The position numbers and the translations under genes were made by a program. From Thiobacter sp. AK1 (GTDB taxonomy: Bacteria; Pseudomonadota; Gammaproteobacteria; Burkholderiales; Thiobacteraceae): a stretch of 64,000 bases of DNA. Positions within the stretch are counted from its first letter, which is position 1. The number at the start of each line of letters is the position of its first letter. The DNA lies in assembly GCF_039822265.1 (NCBI RefSeq), contig NZ_JBAJEX010000002.1, forward strand, positions 1-64,000, read 5' to 3'. Below are positions 1 to 7,693 of this stretch, in pieces. The notes beneath the pieces are model-generated. The model saw nothing but the letters and a program-made list of their open reading frames with translations. It searched no databases and was not told the DNA's origin.

Positions 1-217
1 CCGAACGCTTCAACCGCACCCTCCAGGAGTCCTTCGTCGACTACCACGAAGACTTGGCTCTACCGACCTGGCCCTCTTCAACCAAAAACTCGCCGATTGG
101 CTCATCTTCTACAACACCCAGCGCCCCCACCATCGACTCGGCCAACAAACCCCTCTATCCTTCCTCCTCCAACACCAACCCGAGTGCCAAAGGTGGTGGA
201 CTCATACATTGCGTTGA
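1..217 (+). pseudogene. IS481-like transposase, C-terminal fragment with frameshift
   Basis: This is the end of a DDE integrase-type transposase whose beginning lies before the window. The first frame (from base 3) reads ERFNRTLQESFVDYHED; after a frameshift near bases 54-62 a second frame continues TDLALFNQKLADWLIFYNTQ, then RPHH and a PLSFLLQHQPE tail, ending at a TGA at 215-217. This is the typical C-terminus of IS481/IS3-type integrases, including the catalytic-Glu helix region. The frame change means it is broken unless the IS uses programmed frameshifting. The same IS family recurs, internally deleted, at 55002. The IS end is probably base 219, since both copies share CATACATTG-GTTGACA and then diverge. 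Confidence 0.8.
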
Positions 218-242
218 CAGGGGTGGGGCCCCTCCCTATAAT
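214..242 (+). promoter_or_regulatory. Consensus sigma-70 promoter for tRNA-Lys, -35 inside IS end
   Basis: TTGACA (214-219), a 17-bp spacer and TATAAT (237-242) form a perfect sigma-70 promoter whose predicted start is a few bases before the tRNA at 257. The -35 box is the last six bases of the IS481-like element and overlaps the transposase stop codon. The -10 box lies in flanking DNA, so this is probably a hybrid promoter created by the insertion. Confidence 0.75.
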
Positions 243-256
243 TCCGCTTCTTTTTC

Positions 257-332
257 GGGTCGTTAGCTCAGCCGGTAGAGCAGCGGACTTTTAATCCGTT
301 GGTCGTTGGTTCGAATCCAACACGACCCACCA
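257..332 (+). tRNA. tRNA-Lys (anticodon TTT)
   Basis: A full 76-nt cloverleaf with encoded CCA. The acceptor arms GGGTCGT and ACGACCC pair, the D-loop has AGCTCAGCCGGTAGAG, the anticodon loop is CTTTTAA and the T-loop is GGTTCGAATCC. It lies between a consensus promoter and an intrinsic terminator, so it looks like a single-gene transcription unit and is probably functional. Confidence 0.97.
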
Positions 333-340
333 AATACGTA

Positions 341-374
341 AAAAGGGTTGGCGTCTGCCAACCCTTTTTCTTTG
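341..374 (+). terminator. Intrinsic terminator after tRNA-Lys
   Basis: The arms AAAGGGTTGGC (342-352) and GCCAACCCTTT (357-367) pair perfectly around a GTCT loop and run into a T-rich tract. Confidence 0.92.
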
Positions 375-436
375 GCCGCTGGGCCCCTCCCAGCCATCCC
401 GCCCGTTTTCGTGCGATTACTTTGCGCGCGATTACT

Positions 437-729
437 TATTGAGCGTCACGTAAATAGTTGACAGGCTGCGTAAGTCAAACGTCATGCCCCCGAAAGCGAG
501 AATCCAGAGTATTCCTCGCCATGTGCCTGGGTCCCCGCCTTCGCGGGGACGACGCGCAGCTACTTACGCCGTGCTCAACAAGGCCCATCAAACTAGGGGA
601 CAGGCGCAGTAAGTACCCCCCGTCATTCCCGCGAAAGCGGGAATCCAGAGTACTCTTGGCCCTTTTTCCTGGGTCCCCGCCTTCGCGGGGACGACACAAA
701 GGTGTCACCTACTTACGTAATGCTCAATA
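437..729 (+). mobile_element. MITE copy 1 (tandem double unit)
   Basis: A non-coding element bounded by TATTGAGC and GCTCAATA, with terminal inverted repeats of consensus TATTGAGCRTTACGTAAG. It looks like two units in tandem: one from 437 to about 580 and one from about 606 to 729, joined by a short spacer. Each carries two GC-rich hairpins built on CCCGCGAAAGCGGG-like arms. The TA at each outer end could be the 2-bp target duplication typical of IS630/Tc1-mariner elements. It codes for nothing convincing. Other copies are at 1973, 11352 and 55439. Confidence 0.85.
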
Positions 730-1228
730 ATCTCGCGCGAGAGGGAAAGGCTCGTGTAGAAGCGGCCTTGACCGCGACACCAAGGCCGCCTCGCTTCTCC
801 TAAAGCGCCTCCTACCGTGTCTCGGGCCGTGCAAGCCCTGTCGGACCGGCTTTGCCCGCGATGCCAATTCGCCACGACCAGCAAATCGAGTCCGGGCGCG
901 GCTTGGGCACGACTTTCCCGCCAAACATGCACAGGACACGCAGTTGCAGCCAGCAGTGGGGCGCGCCTTGAACCCGAACCGGTAGCTTGACGCAACCAAC
1001 TGTTTCTATGCGTATTTATTGCCGTGCGTTTTTTGGTCACGGGAAAAATGTCTTTGCCTCGATGGAGCTTAAGGTCGGTTCCTACAAGCTATCCACAAGC
1101 TTGCCCACAGATTTTGTGGACAGTCTGACCCGACGAACGGCGCGCCGCCGCCCCTCCCTTGCTCATACAATGCAAGCACGAACAGCCTGGGGACATTGCG
1201 GCCCAACGGGGCCGCGGGGAGATCGGGC
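730..1228. other. Intergenic region with DnaA-box-like inverted repeat
   Basis: No gene can be supported here; the minus-strand open frames lack domains and one ends inside the MITE. At 1092-1120 TCCACAA and TTGTGGA form a 7-bp inverted repeat with a CCCACA between them. The left arm lies in CTATCCACA, one mismatch from the DnaA box TTATCCACA. No cluster of further boxes or AT-rich unwinding region is seen, so an origin is not supported. The FHA gene's promoter should lie in this region. Confidence 0.5.
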
Positions 1229-1978
1229 ATGGCCAGCGTCATCCTCACCCTGGATGGCGAAATCGTCCAGGAACACCACTTGAGTCAGGCGCGCACCACC
1301 ATCGGGCGCCGGCCTTATCACGACATCGTGATCGACAACCTCGCGGTGAGCGGCGACCACGCGATCATCATTCGTACCCCGGACGGGTGGGTGATCGAAG
1401 ACTGTGGCAGCACCAATGGCACCCTCTACCAGGGTGAGCCCATCACGCGCCGGGTCCTGAAGGATGGCGACCTGTTTCAGATCGGCCGCTACAAGCTGCG
1501 CTTCGTGGCGGGCCCCGCTACGCCCGCCATGAAGCAGCTGGAAAAGACGCTGGTCATGAGGAGCCCCTTCGCAGGCAAGACACTGGCCCAACTCAAGGGC
1601 GAAGCGCCATCGGCGGATGCGCCCACGGAAACTTTCCCTACTACCCTCGCGCCGGAACTCTCGCCCCGCGCCCACGGCGGCGTGGTGACCGTGACAGGCC
1701 GGGAAGCCGCCGCCCATCCCGCCGTGCTGAAAGTCCTCTCCGGGCCCCAGGCGGGACAGAAAATTCCCCTCGACAAGCCGCTCCTGTCCCTGGGCAAGCC
1801 TGGTGTGGCGGTGGCCCTCATCACCCGCAAGGCCTCGGGCTATTTTTTGGCCCATGTGGATGGGAAGCGGCGCCCCCTCGTCAATGGCCATGCCATCAAT
1901 GACAAACCCTGCCCCTTGAACCACCATGATCTCATCGAGCTCGGGCCGATCAAGATGCAGTTCTGTCTGCTCTATTGA
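1229..1978 (+). CDS. FHA-domain protein (two FHA modules)
   Basis: A 249-residue soluble protein. Residues about 20-85 form a clear forkhead-associated (phosphothreonine-binding) domain with GRRPYHDIVIDN, SGDHA and STNGT motifs. Residues about 170-245 look like a second, degenerate FHA module (SLGKPGVA, VNGHAI). No enzyme domain or membrane segment is visible, so it is probably an adaptor for Ser/Thr phosphorylation signalling; no kinase or phosphatase is nearby. The ATG at 1229 was chosen over one at 1196 because GGGGAG precedes it and the domain starts at once. Its last codon (TAT) and stop (TGA) belong to the MITE at 1973, so the original C-terminus may have been altered. Confidence 0.88.
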   Translation: MASVILTLDGEIVQEHHLSQARTTIGRRPYHDIVIDNLAVSGDHAIIIRTPDGWVIEDCGSTNGTLYQGEPITRRVLKDGDLFQIGRYKLRFVAGPATPAMKQLEKTLVMRSPFAGKTLAQLKGEAPSADAPTETFPTTLAPELSPRAHGGVVTVTGREAAAHPAVLKVLSGPQAGQKIPLDKPLLSLGKPGVAVALITRKASGYFLAHVDGKRRPLVNGHAINDKPCPLNHHDLIELGPIKMQFCLLY

Positions 1979-2123
1979 GCGTTACGTAAGTAGTTGACAG
2001 GCTGCGTAAGTCAAACGTCATTCCCGCGAAAGCGGGAATCCAGAGTATTCCTCGCCATGTTCCTGGGTCCCCGCTTTCGCGGGAACGACGCCCAGATGTC
2101 ATCTACTTACGTAATGTTCAATA
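1973..2123 (+). mobile_element. MITE copy 2 (151 bp, complete)
   Basis: The cleanest full-length copy: TATTGAGCGTTACGTAAG at the left, matched by CTTACGTAATGTTCAATA at the right, with two internal hairpins of CCCGCGAAAGCGGG type. Same orientation as copy 1. It overlaps the end of the FHA gene, giving it its stop codon. Confidence 0.9.
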
Positions 2124-2387
2124 ATCCTTCGGCGCCGACAACAATATAAGCGCGCCGCAGCGCTTGACGCGAAGGCAGGGCCTCGCGGGGCAAGCGCACC
2201 CACTTGTCTCGCCCATTCCGCGGGCGGGCGCGGCAGACGATGCGCCCCAGAGCGGCCAAAACTGCCGCTTGGCGTCACCATCGAGCCGCCTCTGCCGACC
2301 TCCAAGCAGCGTCAGCACCTGCGCGCGCAGCCACTGGGGCCCTTGAAAAGTCCTCGAACCTGGTCCCTCGCCACCGTTTGCGCTCGC
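2124..2387. other. Intergenic region upstream of the pilin
   Basis: GC-rich sequence in which I see no supported gene. It probably holds activator sites for the sigma-54 promoter that follows, since such promoters need an enhancer-binding protein, but none can be recognised by eye. Confidence 0.4.
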
Positions 2388-2403
2388 TGGCACGCAGTTT
2401 GCT
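2388..2403 (+). promoter_or_regulatory. Sigma-54 promoter of the pilin gene
   Basis: TGGCACGCAGTTTGCT matches the RpoN -24/-12 consensus (TGGCACG-N4-TTGCW) perfectly, with exactly 10 bp between the invariant GG and GC. It lies 63 bp before the pilin ATG. Type IV pilin genes are commonly RpoN-dependent with a PilR-type activator. Confidence 0.92.
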
Positions 2404-2466
2404 TTGTTGTCCGCAGACACTCGCGTGTCGGTTCTTTCCATCCATTTTCAGCGAAGGAGTGACAAC

Positions 2467-2901
2467 ATGAAACGCGTTCAACAAGGTTTCACCTTGATCG
2501 AACTGATGATCGTCGTGGCGATCATCGGCATTTTGGCGGCCATCGCCATCCCGGCTTATCAGGACTACACCATCCGGGCGCGGGTATCGGAAGGGTTGAG
2601 TCTCGCTTCCTCGGCAAAAACCACCGTATCCGAGAATGCCATGAACGGCAACGCAGACCTGGCCGCGGGCTGGGTGGCCCCCGCCGCAACGGACAACGTG
2701 GCGAGCGTAGCCGTGGACGGTACCAATGGGCAAATCACCATTACCTACACCGCGCGGGCCGGCAACGGAACCATCATCATGACGCCCCAGTCGGGCGGCG
2801 CGGCTCTTGCGGCGGGAACGGTGCCCACTGGTGCCATCACTTGGAACTGCACGGGCGGCACCTTGGATAACCGTTATCGGCCTGCCGAATGCCGCTCCTG
2901 A
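2467..2901 (+). CDS. pilA: Type IV major pilin
   Basis: A 144-residue prepilin. A short positively charged leader (MKRVQQG) is followed by the cleavage/methylation site [21 protein letters not shown], with the invariant Glu5 and the long hydrophobic helix that packs in the pilus core. A pair of cysteines near the C-terminus (NCTGG and AECRS) would form the D-region disulfide loop. The start is fixed by GAAGGAG 9 bases upstream and by the leader length. A perfect sigma-54 promoter precedes it and a strong terminator follows, so it is a single-gene unit. Likely roles are twitching, adhesion or DNA uptake; the assembly machinery is not in the window. Confidence 0.95.
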   Translation: MKRVQQGFTLIELMIVVAIIGILAAIAIPAYQDYTIRARVSEGLSLASSAKTTVSENAMNGNADLAAGWVAPAATDNVASVAVDGTNGQITITYTARAGNGTIIMTPQSGGAALAAGTVPTGAITWNCTGGTLDNRYRPAECRS

Positions 2902-2924
2902 GTCTCTAGATAGTGTGCTGGGCG

Positions 2925-2955
2925 AAAAGCCCGACCCTTTGGGGTCGGGCTTTTT
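2925..2955 (+). terminator. Intrinsic terminator after pilA
   Basis: The arms AAAAGCCCGACCC and GGGTCGGGCTTTT pair perfectly over 13 bp around a 4-base loop and end in a T run. Confidence 0.95.
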
Positions 2956-3248
2956 GCTCTGCGCTCATTCAGCCGAGATGATCCATGGCGACGTGCGTGA
3001 TTCCGTCGGCGCGAAGTACCGGCCGTAAACCCTGATTTCCAGCGCCCAACGCGAGCGGCACGAAGGGACAGTTTCGGCCAGGGCCACGCAGGTCTGGGCT
3101 CGCTGCGGAGGTATGAGGGGGCGAGGCACGTTTCCGTGTTCGCAAAATGACATGCTAAGCTGCCCCTCCTTGGGAGTTGCAAGTCGCGCCCGGCGTCGGG
3201 CAGACATGGCGAGTGGGCAGGCTTGCCCGGCGATGTCTCTCAATGAGG
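2956..3248. other. Intergenic region between convergent pilA and sox units
   Basis: Open frames on both strands are short and without recognisable domains. I see no gene, RNA or repeat. Confidence 0.4.
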
Positions 3249-3272
3249 CAAAAAAGGGGCGCCGCGCGCCCC
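3249..3272 (-). terminator. Intrinsic terminator after soxB
   Basis: On the minus strand, a GGGGCGC/GCGCCCC stem with a 3-base loop is followed by seven T residues, 27 bases after the soxB stop. Confidence 0.9.
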
Positions 3273-3298
3273 TTCTCGCTGCACCCGTAGAAGGCCGC

Positions 3299-5014
3299 TC
3301 AGGCCAGGCCCGGGTTCTTGCCGACGCCCACGATGGTGGGCCGGTTGAGTTTGACTTTTTTGATAACCTTGACGCTGCGCAGGTATTCCGCTACCACGTC
3401 CCAGATGGGGGTGCCAGTGACGCCTTCCTGCACTGAGGCCCAGCCTGCGACCAGGTATTTCTTGTTCGGGTCCAGCGGCTTGCCCTTGAGCATCATGTTG
3501 CTGATGCGGCTACCCATCTTGGCATTGGGATTGACGGTGTACTGCAAGCCGCCCACCCGCACCATGTCCCCCCCCTGCTGGTAGTAGGGATCCGGGTTGA
3601 AGAGGTTGTCGCAGACATCCTCCATGATGTCCTTGATCTGGGCCCCAGTCAGTTCGTTCAAGGTGGTGGCCGGGTAGGTGAGGCTGGTCTGATCCATTAA
3701 GCGCTCCATGGTAATGGTGTCGCCCGGCAAAAGCGTGGTGCCCCAGCGGAAGCCCGGGGAAAAAGCAATGTCCGCGCCTTTCACTTCCAGCAGCGCATCG
3801 ACGATGAGCTGGTCGAAGGTGCCGTTGAAGTTGCCGCGCCGATAGAGCAGATCCTCGGTGACCGCCAGTTTCTCGTTGAGCTTGGCCTCATAGGGCGCGC
3901 GCACTTTGCGGATATAGTCCGCCATGGCGCGATCCGGCTCGATGAGGTTGGAGAATACCGGCAGCAGCCGGTATTTGTATCCCTGGATCTTGCCGTTACG
4001 CACGTCAAGGTCCATGACGCCGAGGAACTTGCCGTTGGAGCCGGCGTTGGTGACGAGGGTGGTGCCCTTGGCATTCTTGACGGGAATGGCCTGGGGGACG
4101 GCGTCGTGGGTGTGGCCGCCGAAGATCACGTCGATGCCGGTGACACGGGAGGCCATCTTGAGATCCACGTCCATGCCATTGTGGGACAGCACGGCCACCA
4201 CCTGCGCGCCCTTCGCGCGCACTTCGTCCACGTATTTCTGCAGGCTCTCTTCCTGGATGCCGAAGGTCCAATCCGGTACGAAGTGGCGCGGGTTGGCGAT
4301 GGGCGTGTAGGGGAAGGCCTGCCCGATGATGGCCACCGGAACACCGTTGACGTGCTTGATGACGTAGGGCTTGAACACCTGATCGCCAAAGTCGGCGGTC
4401 TTCACGTTCTGTGCCAGGAAATCGACGCTGCCCGCGAAATCTTTCTCGACGATTTCCTTCACCCGCTCGGCGCCCAGAGTGAATTCCCAATGGGGTGCCA
4501 TGACGTTCACGCCCAACAGCTTTTGCGCATCCACCATGTCCTGGCCTTTGGTCCACAGGGCGGTGGCCGAACCCTGCCAGGTATCGCCAGAATCCATGAG
4601 GAGGGCGCCGGGCCGCTGAGCACGAATGTTCTTCACCAGGGTGGCCAGATGAGCAAAGCCCCCCACCTTGCCATAGGTGCGCGCCGCGGCGACGAAATCC
4701 AGGTAGGTGAAGGCGTGGGCTTCAATCGTTCCCGGTTTGATGCCGAATGCCTTGAGGAAGTTTTCCCCCACCAGGTGGGGCGGCCGACCTGCTGCAGAAC
4801 CAATGCCGATGTTGACGTCCGGTTCCCGGAAATAGATGGGCAGCAACTGAGCGTGGCAGTCGGTGAAGTGCATCAAGCAGACGTTGCCGAACTTGGGCAG
4901 TTCGTAGAAGTTCGCCGGCACGTTGCCCGCCAGTACCTGTTTGCTGTCCATCGCCAAGCCCGCAGCCACACCGGCTGCCAGCACCTGCATAAACTCACGA
5001 CGCGTCATCGACAT
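3299..5014 (-). CDS. soxB: Thiosulfate oxidation protein SoxB (sulfate thiol esterase)
   Basis: A 571-residue periplasmic enzyme of the 5'-nucleotidase/metallophosphoesterase family that hydrolyses sulfate from the sulfonated cysteine arm of SoxY. The N-terminus has a twin-arginine signal (TRREFMQ then a hydrophobic stretch). Metal-site motifs are seen in order: HFTDCHAQL, DSGDTWQG, SHNGMD and GGHTHD, the expected dimanganese ligands. The C-terminal half is the nucleotidase-type substrate domain. Length is normal. It is last in the sox operon but is separated from soxA by a 157-bp gap with an internal terminator, and has a GCAGGAG ribosome site. Confidence 0.97.
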   Translation of the reverse strand: MSMTRREFMQVLAAGVAAGLAMDSKQVLAGNVPANFYELPKFGNVCLMHFTDCHAQLLPIYFREPDVNIGIGSAAGRPPHLVGENFLKAFGIKPGTIEAHAFTYLDFVAAARTYGKVGGFAHLATLVKNIRAQRPGALLMDSGDTWQGSATALWTKGQDMVDAQKLLGVNVMAPHWEFTLGAERVKEIVEKDFAGSVDFLAQNVKTADFGDQVFKPYVIKHVNGVPVAIIGQAFPYTPIANPRHFVPDWTFGIQEESLQKYVDEVRAKGAQVVAVLSHNGMDVDLKMASRVTGIDVIFGGHTHDAVPQAIPVKNAKGTTLVTNAGSNGKFLGVMDLDVRNGKIQGYKYRLLPVFSNLIEPDRAMADYIRKVRAPYEAKLNEKLAVTEDLLYRRGNFNGTFDQLIVDALLEVKGADIAFSPGFRWGTTLLPGDTITMERLMDQTSLTYPATTLNELTGAQIKDIMEDVCDNLFNPDPYYQQGGDMVRVGGLQYTVNPNAKMGSRISNMMLKGKPLDPNKKYLVAGWASVQEGVTGTPIWDVVAEYLRSVKVIKKVKLNRPTIVGVGKNPGLA

Positions 5015-5115
5015 CTGAATCGCTCCTGCAAAGTTTCAACTTGTTTCCGGCCTCCGACGCGTTGCATCACGTCGGCACACTAGTGCATTTGGGTGCATTT
5101 GGGGTGGCGCCAAGC

Positions 5116-5156
5116 ACAAAAAACAAGGCTTGCCGGCAATGCCCACAAGCCTTGTT
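5116..5156 (-). terminator. Intrinsic terminator between soxA and soxB
   Basis: On the minus strand, AACAAGGCTTG and CAAGCCTTGTT pair over 11 bp around a 13-base loop and run directly into a T tract, 16 bases after the soxA stop. This is a classical terminator inside the sox cluster, expected to reduce soxB transcription relative to soxXYZA. A CAAATGCAC tandem repeat lies just downstream, before soxB. Confidence 0.85.
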
Positions 5157-5171
5157 CCGACCCAGCGCTGA

Positions 5172-6005
5172 TTATTTGCGGAACACCGATGCGTGCATCG
5201 GCAGCCCGTTGCTGATGTAGGAGTGGAAATACTCCAAGTCGTTATACTCTTCACTACCTTCTTTGTAGGGCTTGGCACGCACCTGTCTGTTGCAACCGAC
5301 GTAGCGGTTCTGCAGCGTCACCAGGTTTTCACCAGCGCGGAACACCGGCCAATGGGTGGCTTGTCCTAGCACGGGAGACAGGTACTCCGTGCGCAGGATG
5401 TTGCCCGCATTCTGGATGTGGCAGGTGGCACAGGAGAAATTCAGCTGACCGCGGCGCTGGAAGAAATGCTGCTTGCCGCGCTCGTAGGCCTGGAGAGCTT
5501 TGTCCCCTTCCACCTTGATTTGCATCTTCATGCCGTCGGACAAGGTACGCGCGTAAGCCGTCAGCACCCCCATGGTCTTCATGTCGCTGTAGGAGAGCTC
5601 GTCCTCGCCATTGGCCTTACGACAGGCGTTGATGGCCATTTCGAAGGTCACCACCTTGCCCAACTGCTCATCGAAGTAGGGGTACAGCCCCGCGACATTT
5701 TTGCCCCCATTGGGGAAACAGCTGGCGTAGGTCTTGCCGTTCTTGAAGGGCGTCTCCCACATCTTCTTGCCCTGTTCGATGACCGTCACGAAGGGCGGAA
5801 ACTCCATGATGGCCTGATACTGGGCAAAAGCATCAGGCGAGAAAATGAACGCCCCGTGGACATAGTCCTCGAACTTGACGTTGGGAAATTTGTTCTTGAA
5901 ATAGTCCAGGATTTCCTTGCGGTCCTGCTCCGGGCTCGCGTGCGCCGTCGCCAACGTCCCCACGGCCAGACTCGCGCCCAAAATCGCCATCAGCCATTTT
6001 TTCAT
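5172..6005 (-). CDS. soxA: SoxA, c-type cytochrome subunit of SoxAX
   Basis: A 277-residue periplasmic cytochrome with a Sec signal (MKKWLMAILGASLAVGTLATAHA). With SoxX it joins thiosulfate to the SoxY cysteine. One haem site (CATCH, about residue 193) is present. The Cys of YVGCNRQ near the C-terminus is the expected active-site haem ligand, which is modified to a persulfide in characterised SoxA. The N-terminal domain has lone cysteines (ASCFPN, NACRK) where dihaem SoxA proteins have a second CxxCH, so this is a monohaem type. A terminator hairpin follows its stop. Confidence 0.96.
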   Translation of the reverse strand: MKKWLMAILGASLAVGTLATAHASPEQDRKEILDYFKNKFPNVKFEDYVHGAFIFSPDAFAQYQAIMEFPPFVTVIEQGKKMWETPFKNGKTYASCFPNGGKNVAGLYPYFDEQLGKVVTFEMAINACRKANGEDELSYSDMKTMGVLTAYARTLSDGMKMQIKVEGDKALQAYERGKQHFFQRRGQLNFSCATCHIQNAGNILRTEYLSPVLGQATHWPVFRAGENLVTLQNRYVGCNRQVRAKPYKEGSEEYNDLEYFHSYISNGLPMHASVFRK

Positions 6006-6065
6006 TGCGTCCTCCTCGTCAATGCGGGTGGGTGCGGCAGCCTGCGCCGCCGCACCGCGTCGATC

Positions 6066-6380
6066 TCAAGCCACCGTGGCTTCGGCGCTATTTTTGTCGC
6101 CCTTGTTGTCGGTCCAGCTCACCGTGACCTTGTCGCCCGCCTTGGCACCTTTGACCTTGAAGCCAAGGAAAGGATTGCGGGAGATGGCCACGCTCCACTG
6201 GGCATCCAGCACGGTCTTGCCGTTCACTTCCGCCTTGACGGTCTGGATGAAGTGGGCGGGAATCAGCTGGCCGGTTTTGGCATCCTTGCGCTGGCCAGTT
6301 TCCATGGGATGGTTCATGAGGACTTTGATGTCGGCCACGTCGCCGGCCATCGTCGCACGGATTCGCATCGGTTCTGCCAT
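6066..6380 (-). CDS. soxZ: Sulfur carrier complex subunit SoxZ
   Basis: A 104-residue protein with the SoxZ immunoglobulin-like fold (MRIRATMAGDVADIKVLMNHPMETG start; GDKVTVSWTDNKGD end). It has no signal peptide of its own; SoxZ normally leaves the cytoplasm bound to SoxY. It forms the SoxYZ carrier on which all sulfur intermediates are held. It lies between soxY and soxA with short gaps. Confidence 0.96.
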   Translation of the reverse strand: MAEPMRIRATMAGDVADIKVLMNHPMETGQRKDAKTGQLIPAHFIQTVKAEVNGKTVLDAQWSVAISRNPFLGFKVKGAKAGDKVTVSWTDNKGDKNSAEATVA

Positions 6381-6426
6381 GTTCGTCTTCCTCGAAATCT
6401 GTTTAAGGGTTAACGCGGGTGCCGCA

Positions 6427-6897
6427 TCAGCCGCCGCAACCGCCGATGGTGACTTTCACTTCCTTGACCGCGGCATAGTACTTGCCGCCAGCCTTGACCA
6501 CCACACGCACGTTGGAGGTCTGGCCCATCTTGATGCGGGTGCTGACATAGCCCACGGCGCCATTGGAAAGGGCGAAGTCCGCCACCAGAGGCGTGGCATT
6601 CTTCTCCACCAGCAGGGCGATGGCTTCCGTGCCGGCGATATTGCTGGTCACCTCCACGGGCACCACGGCGCCATTCTCGGCGATATCCGGTGCTTTGATC
6701 TGAATGTCCTTGCTGTCGGCCGCGCTGGCCACACCGATGGCCTTGAGCGCGTCGGCCACACCCTTGGCCTCGAAGGCAGCCTTGTTCCATTCGCTGGCCA
6801 ATACCTCGGTGGGCTTGATGAGGCCCGCGGCCACCGCCACGGCCACCGTGCCGGCCGCACCCGCGCCCTTGATGAATGTTCTGCGTGCAAAATTCAT
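6427..6897 (-). CDS. soxY: Sulfur carrier subunit SoxY
   Basis: A 156-residue carrier with an N-terminal twin-arginine signal (ARRTFIKGAGAAG). The C-terminus ends in the diagnostic swinging arm GGCGG, whose cysteine carries thiosulfate-derived sulfur through the Sox cycle. The body is the SoxY beta-sandwich. It follows soxX by 17 bp and precedes soxZ, so the three are almost certainly co-transcribed. Confidence 0.97.
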   Translation of the reverse strand: MNFARRTFIKGAGAAGTVAVAVAAGLIKPTEVLASEWNKAAFEAKGVADALKAIGVASAADSKDIQIKAPDIAENGAVVPVEVTSNIAGTEAIALLVEKNATPLVADFALSNGAVGYVSTRIKMGQTSNVRVVVKAGGKYYAAVKEVKVTIGGCGG

Positions 6898-6915
6898 GAA
6901 CTCACTCCTTCTTGG

Positions 6916-7278
6916 TTACAGACCGTAAACGTAATCGACCACCTTGTCGATCTCCTGCTCACTCAGGATCTTGTGCTTACCGAAAGGCGGCATGGAAGTG
7001 TAGGGATTGGCCGCAGTGGCATCCCAAATCTGGGCGCGCAGCTTGGATTTGTCCGGGAAGCGCGCCTTCATGGCGATGAGGGGAGGACCGATGTTGGCGA
7101 TGGTCACCGCCTTGGGGTCACCAGGAATGGAATGGCAGGCCAGACAGTTGCCCTTGCGATTGTTGAACGCGATGTCCTGGCCGGTTTCTTCCTTTTTCTC
7201 CTCGGCGGCGAAAACGGAAGTTGTCAAGAGCGCGCCGACGATGCTGGCGGCCAGCAGCATGGCTGGGGCTTTACGCAT
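6916..7278 (-). CDS. soxX: SoxX, c-type cytochrome subunit of SoxAX
   Basis: A 120-residue periplasmic cytochrome c with a Sec signal. The haem site is CLACH (about residue 45) and the axial methionine is probably in TSMPPFGKH. First gene of the operon. Two ATGs lie two codons apart; the downstream one (7278) was chosen because AAAGGAGG sits at proper spacing from it but touches the upstream one (7284). Partner of SoxA in the step that loads thiosulfate onto SoxY. Confidence 0.95.
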   Translation of the reverse strand: MRKAPAMLLAASIVGALLTTSVFAAEEKKEETGQDIAFNNRKGNCLACHSIPGDPKAVTIANIGPPLIAMKARFPDKSKLRAQIWDATAANPYTSMPPFGKHKILSEQEIDKVVDYVYGL

Positions 7279-7414
7279 GTACATCCTCCTTTAACCTCTG
7301 ATTGGATTTTTAGCGAGCAAATCGGCCGGGGACGGGAGGCGCACCATCTGCCCTGGCGATCCGTCGGGTGTCGATAGGATAACCAAACCTTTCCGCAGCA
7401 AGCAACCCTGGATG

Positions 7415-7454
7415 GCGAAAATTTTCGCAGGAAAATCTAGTCTTTAAAGACTAG
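7415..7454. promoter_or_regulatory. Twin palindromes upstream of soxX
   Basis: Two perfect palindromes lie 9 bp apart: GCGAAAATTTTCGC (7415-7428) and CTAGTCTTTAAAGACTAG (7437-7454), about 140-175 bp before soxX. AT-rich dyads in this position suggest binding sites for a dimeric regulator of the sox operon. No sox regulator gene is in the window, so the protein is unknown. Confidence 0.6.
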
Positions 7455-7693
7455 CGCAGCCGGTCATTGGCTACGGGTCGCCCGCGCCGGCGAGAGGGGG
7501 AAGTTAGACCCATCTGGCCACGACCAAGGTGGTGCACTGGATCCCGGCTCTCGTCGGGCTCGACCGGAATGACGATGAAGGCGTGAGGTGCGCGCAAGCG
7601 CCAATCCAGACGCGGGTTTCTAGCGTCACAGCGGCATGCTGAAGGCGGATTCGCCTGCACCGGGGGCAATGATTTGTTCCGCGCCATGGGGCT
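7455..7693. other. Intergenic region with a decayed palindromic repeat
   Basis: No gene is supported. Bases 7536-7576 (GGATCCCGGCTCTCGTCGGG, then GACCGGAATGACG) resemble a degraded unit of the same GGAATCC/GGAATGACG hairpin family found inside the MITEs. Confidence 0.4.

Noticed and set aside
437-729. Regularly spaced hairpins resembling a small CRISPR array
   Set aside because: There are only two units, with inverted-repeat ends and no unique spacers of constant length; they belong to a MITE.
730-1228. A replication origin from DnaA-like boxes
   Set aside because: Only one near-match plus an inverted arm, no AT-rich unwinding region and no dnaA, dnaN or gidA-type gene nearby.
2118-2441. 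A 107-codon minus-strand frame before pilA
   Set aside because: No recognisable domain or ribosome site, and it would run through the sigma-54 promoter and the MITE end.
5917-7377. A 486-codon plus-strand frame across soxX-soxY-soxZ
   Set aside because: The minus strand encodes four recognisable Sox proteins with ribosome sites; the plus frame has no family features.
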